35,381 bases of DNA from Acidimicrobiales bacterium (lineage in GTDB: Bacteria > Actinomycetota > Acidimicrobiia > Acidimicrobiales > SZUA-35): assembly GCA_024638815.1 (NCBI GenBank), contig JAHEJM010000038.1:1-35381 (forward strand), written 5' to 3'. The notes beneath the pieces are model-generated. The model saw only the letters and a list, made by a program, of their open reading frames with translations, had not been told where the DNA came from and ran no database searches. The position numbers were made by a program, and so were the translations under genes. Within the stretch, counting starts at the first letter, position 1. The number at the start of each line of letters is the position of its first letter. Below, piece by piece: positions 32,239 to 35,381 of the stretch.

Positions 32239-34746
32239 TCAGGCCACGACGTTGACCAGCTTCGGAGCCCGCACGATCACTTTGCGGGGGGCTGCGCCGT
32301 CCAACTGGGCTTGAATGCGCTCCGAGGCCAGGGCCAGCGACTCCGCCTCGTCGTCGCTGATATCGACATCGACCTCCACCCGATCACGGACCTTGCCGTT
32401 GACCTGCAGCACCATGGTCACGGTGCTGACCGTCAGCTTGGACGGGTCGGCCACCGGCCAGGACCGCTCGTGGATGTGCTCACCCTCGTGACCCATGGCC
32501 CACAGCTCAGCCGTGATGTGGGGGACGGCCGGGGCCATCAGCTGCAGCAACGAGTCGATGGCGAAGTCAAGCGTGGGGCCGTGGGGCCCTTGATCCGCCT
32601 GGACATACTTATATAAGGAGTTGGTGAACTCCATGAAGGCCGCCACTGCGGTGTTGTAGGCCCACCGTTCGTACTCGCCGGTCACCCTGTCGATCAGCCG
32701 ATGGGTGTCGCCCTCGATTTCCCTGTCGGACTCGGTCGGATCGCCGTGTCGGACCCCGGTGATGAAGTCGGAGTCGGTGGCCGCCAGCCGCCACACCCGG
32801 TTCAGAAACCGTTCACACCCTTCCAGCTGGAAATCCTCGAAGTCGACGTCCTCGGCCGGGGGCTTGGCCTGCAGGATGGCCAGCCGCAGCGAGTCGGCCC
32901 CGTGGGCGTCCACGTACTCCTCGGGGGACACGGTGTTGCCCTTGGACTTGGACATCTTCGATCCACCCATGCGGACCATGCCCTGGGTGAACAGCCGCTT
33001 GAACGGCTCCCGCAGGTCCTTCGGGGCATAGCCCAGATCGGCCAGGGCCTTGGTGAAGAACCGGGCGTACATCAGATGCAGGATTGCGTGCTCGATGCCG
33101 CCGATGTACTGGTCGACGGGCATGAACTTCTCGGCTGCGGCCGTGGCGAACGGCACCTCGTCGGACCACGGATCGCAGAATCGTAGGAAGTACCACGCCG
33201 AATCCACGAAGGTGTCCATGGTGTCGGTTTCCCGCTTGGCCGGGCCGCCGCACTCGGGACAGGTGGTGTTCAGGAAGCCTTCGTGGTGCAACAACGGCGA
33301 TTCGCCCGAGGGCTGGAACTCGACGTCGTCGGGGGCCACGATGGGCAGGTCGGACTCGGGGGCGGGCACGATGCCGTGGCGACCGCAGCCGGCGTCGCAG
33401 TAGATCATGGGGATGGGGCAACCCCAGAACCGCTGGCGGGCGAACAGCCAGTCCCGCAGCCGGTAGTTGACCTTGGCCTCACCCAGGTCCCGCTTTTCCA
33501 ACCACTCGATGGCCTTGGCCTTGGCCTCGGCCATCTCCAGGCCGTTCAGCCACTCGGAGTTGATGGCCGGCCCGTCGCCGGTGTAGGCCTCACCCTCGAA
33601 GTCATCGGGTGGTTGCACGGTCCGGATGATGTCCAGCCCATAGGCCTCGGCGAAGTCCCAGTCCCGCTGGTCCTCGCCGGGTACGGCCATGATGGCTCCA
33701 GTGCCGTAGGTCATCAGCACATAGTCGGCCAGGTACACCGGGATGGGCTTGTTGTTGAACGGGTTGATGACGCGGCCGCCGGTGAACACGCCCCGCTTCT
33801 CGATGGCGCCCTCGGTCGACAGCCGATCGATCTCGGACTTGTTGGCCACCTCCTGGCGGAAGGCCTCGACCAGGGGCCGCTGCTCGTCGGTGGTCAGCTC
33901 GTCGACCCGGGGGTGTTCCGGCGACATGACGGCGAAGGTCATACCGAAGCTGGTGTCAGGCCGAGTGGTGTAGACGGTCAGGGGCTCGACATCGGTTTGG
34001 GGGTTGCCGTCGGTGTCGGCGATGGGAAGGCCGAACTCGGCGCCTTCGGAGCGACCGATCCAGTTCCGCTGCATGACCTTGACCCGGTCCGGCCACTCCA
34101 GGTCGTCCAGCTCGTCCAACAACTCCTGGGCGTAGTTGGTGATGCGGCAGAACCACTGTTCCAGATCCCGGCGCTCCACCGGATCGTCGGAGCGTTCACA
34201 TCGGCCGTCGACAACCTGCTCGTTGGCCAGGACGGTCTGACAGCCGGGGCACCAGTTGACCGGAGCCGTGGTCCGATAGATCAGGTCGTTGTTCCAGAAG
34301 TCGATGAAGAACTTCTGGTTCCAGTACATGTACGACGGATCGTGGCTCTTGATGGTGCGACGATTGTCGTACACCGCCCCCATCCGGCGCAACGAGGTGG
34401 TCAGCTCCTCGATCCGGGCGTCGGTGAAGGGGCGGGGGTGCTCGCCCGACTTGATGGCGGCGTTCTCCGCCGGTAGCCCGAAGCTGTCGAAGCCGATGGG
34501 GCTCAGCACGGCCTTGCCCTGCATGGTGTGATAGCGGACCAGCAGGTCACCGAAGGTGTAGTTGCGGACGTGGCCGATGTGGGCCGGCCCCGAGGGGTAG
34601 GGGTACATCGACAGGACGTAGCGGGTGTCACGGGGATCGTCGTTTTCGACCTGATACAGATCGCCGTCAAGCCAACGCTGCTGCCATTTGGGTTCGATGG
34701 CGGCCGGGTTGTAGCGGCGAGCCTCGTGCTCGGGGTAGTCGTCCAT
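32239..34746 (-). CDS. leuS: Leucyl-tRNA synthetase
   Basis: 835 residues from ATG 34746 ([20 protein letters not shown]); the frame stays open upstream, but the -10 box and family length fix this start. Class I motifs are [13 protein letters not shown] (HIGH, about residues 49-61) and [11 protein letters not shown] (KMSKS, about 590). The editing domain has [20 protein letters not shown] and [19 protein letters not shown]. Zinc-type Cys pairs are in [14 protein letters not shown] and [11 protein letters not shown]. The C-terminal anticodon-binding and tRNA-contact part ends [15 protein letters not shown]. Bacterial type. It converges on rsfS across a 76-bp gap with two short GC palindromes (32171-32182, 32229-32240) but no standard terminator. 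Confidence 0.97.
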   Translation of the reverse strand: MDDYPEHEARRYNPAAIEPKWQQRWLDGDLYQVENDDPRDTRYVLSMYPYPSGPAHIGHVRNYTFGDLLVRYHTMQGKAVLSPIGFDSFGLPAENAAIKSGEHPRPFTDARIEELTTSLRRMGAVYDNRRTIKSHDPSYMYWNQKFFIDFWNNDLIYRTTAPVNWCPGCQTVLANEQVVDGRCERSDDPVERRDLEQWFCRITNYAQELLDELDDLEWPDRVKVMQRNWIGRSEGAEFGLPIADTDGNPQTDVEPLTVYTTRPDTSFGMTFAVMSPEHPRVDELTTDEQRPLVEAFRQEVANKSEIDRLSTEGAIEKRGVFTGGRVINPFNNKPIPVYLADYVLMTYGTGAIMAVPGEDQRDWDFAEAYGLDIIRTVQPPDDFEGEAYTGDGPAINSEWLNGLEMAEAKAKAIEWLEKRDLGEAKVNYRLRDWLFARQRFWGCPIPMIYCDAGCGRHGIVPAPESDLPIVAPDDVEFQPSGESPLLHHEGFLNTTCPECGGPAKRETDTMDTFVDSAWYFLRFCDPWSDEVPFATAAAEKFMPVDQYIGGIEHAILHLMYARFFTKALADLGYAPKDLREPFKRLFTQGMVRMGGSKMSKSKGNTVSPEEYVDAHGADSLRLAILQAKPPAEDVDFEDFQLEGCERFLNRVWRLAATDSDFITGVRHGDPTESDREIEGDTHRLIDRVTGEYERWAYNTAVAAFMEFTNSLYKYVQADQGPHGPTLDFAIDSLLQLMAPAVPHITAELWAMGHEGEHIHERSWPVADPSKLTVSTVTMVLQVNGKVRDRVEVDVDISDDEAESLALASERIQAQLDGAAPRKVIVRAPKLVNVVA

Positions 34747-34752
34747 GGACAC

Positions 34753-34759
34753 TAGGCTA
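34753..34759. promoter_or_regulatory. Shared bidirectional -10 element of leuS and the divergent gene
   Basis: TAGGCTA holds TAGGCT on the plus strand (34753-34758), 6 bases before GTG 34765, and TAGCCT on the minus strand (34759-34754), 7 bases before the leuS ATG 34746. The two start codons are only 18 bp apart, so both mRNAs would be leaderless and initiated from overlapping -10 boxes. Confidence 0.55.
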
Positions 34760-34764
34760 ACCGG

Positions 34765-35381
34765 GTGGGAAAGGGCTCTGAACCGATTATCGACCCGGTG
34801 GACGGCTCCGTGTGGTGGGTCGACATGGAGTTCCTGGCTTCGAACTGGCGGTGCCTGTGGGGTGATGGTTGTCAGGGCATTCTCGATCGTCGAGCCCCCG
34901 AACTGGAGCAGGGGTGCTGTTCGGTCGGAGCCGAGGTGTTGCCGGAAGAAGCCGGACTGATCGAGGCGCTGGGTCTCAGTATGGACCCGGCCCGTTTCCA
35001 GCATTTGCCGGCCGCCGCTGACCGTGGTGTGTTCACCGACGAGTCCCGCTCGGCCACCAGAGTGGTTGACGGGGCCTGCATCTTCTTCAACCGCCCGGGG
35101 TTCGCCGGGGGAGTGGGCTGTGCTCTGCACTTGACTGCCCTGGACGACGAGGAGCGGCCAATGGACTACAAGCCGGCCATCTGCTGGCAGTTGCCGCTCA
35201 AGGTCGAGGTCGACGCCAAAGGGGTTCATCACCTACGCCGGTGGTGGGCGTCGGATTGGGGGGATGAGCCGGTGGCCTGGTGCTGTACCGATCGCGCCGC
35301 CGAACCGAGTGCCTACGCGGACTCGGCGCCTGTGGCGGAATCACTGTTCGACGAGCTTCGGGCCATCATCGGGCCCGAGGT
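34765..35381 (+). CDS. Cys-rich protein, possibly of the YkgJ-like Cys-cluster type (partial)
   Basis: GTG 34765 opens a frame that runs off the window (205 codons seen, no stop). It begins [20 protein letters not shown] and then [20 protein letters not shown]. Cys residues are grouped: WRCLWGDGC (about 33 and 38), [10 protein letters not shown] (about 51-52), [20 protein letters not shown] (about 117 and 131), AICWQLP and AWCCTDR. The pattern C...C...CC...C-x-F...GC-x-L resembles the YkgJ-type zinc/iron cluster proteins, and similar hypothetical proteins next to other genes are known in Actinobacteria. Function is unknown. The coding reading is supported by strong GC3 and the promoter fit. 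Confidence 0.75.
   Translation, partial: MGKGSEPIIDPVDGSVWWVDMEFLASNWRCLWGDGCQGILDRRAPELEQGCCSVGAEVLPEEAGLIEALGLSMDPARFQHLPAAADRGVFTDESRSATRVVDGACIFFNRPGFAGGVGCALHLTALDDEERPMDYKPAICWQLPLKVEVDAKGVHHLRRWWASDWGDEPVAWCCTDRAAEPSAYADSAPVAESLFDELRAIIGPE

Noticed and set aside
33283-34476. 397-codon frame antisense to leuS
   Set aside because: Low-complexity Gly/Val/Leu/Asp composition typical of antisense frames; leuS is certain.

Overview
The window is GC-rich, densely coded DNA from an actinobacterium. The gene content fits a deep-branching lineage such as Acidimicrobiia, but this is inference from gene order and style, not a placement. Signs include class II (plant-type) DAHP synthase, the rplU-rpmA-obg-proB and nadD-LytR_C-rsfS orders, GTG and TTG starts, and many start codons only 6-9 bases after a TANNNT -10 box, which implies leaderless mRNAs.

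Layout. (1) 1-2650 is accessory DNA: a frameshifted sulfotransferase cut by the window edge, a Phd/VapC toxin-antitoxin pair, and a second VapBC pair. The second pair lies between two exact 43-bp copies of the 3' half of tRNA-Pro(TGG), so it looks like a very small or decayed tRNA-integrated element without an integrase. (2) 2860-7702 is a proteostasis block (tig, clpP, clpX) followed by folC. (3) 7727-10852, minus strand, holds four tightly coupled Tad/Flp-type genes: a small pilin, two TadE-like proteins and a TadG-like protein. No secretion machinery is present. (4) 11010-19133, plus strand, is housekeeping: ndk, a radical SAM protein with its DUF2344 partner, RNase E/G, L21, L27, Obg and ProB. 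(5) 19182-23081, minus strand, is an operon of a TerB-like/CbxX-type AAA+ ATPase, MurJ and PspA. Divergent from it are a MoxR-type AAA+ ATPase and a CoxE-like VWA protein (23210-25632), then an ECF-like sigma factor that ends in a C-terminal membrane helix (25781-27169). (6) 27206-29573, minus strand: aroG and an alternative sigma-70 factor. (7) 29838-32162, plus strand: nadD, a LytR_C-type membrane protein and rsfS, which apparently starts at CTG. (8) leuS (minus) and a partial Cys-rich protein (plus) diverge from a shared -10 element at the right end.

Working together: tig, clpP and clpX handle nascent-chain folding and turnover; RNase E/G, L21, L27, Obg and RsfS serve RNA and ribosome biogenesis; MurJ and PspA serve the envelope. 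The most unusual stretch is 19182-27169, where two AAA+ modules, an envelope-stress protein, the lipid II flippase and a tail-anchored sigma factor are neighbours. It may be an undescribed envelope-sensing circuit, but linkage is the only evidence for that. All calls come from reading the sequence; no searches were run.
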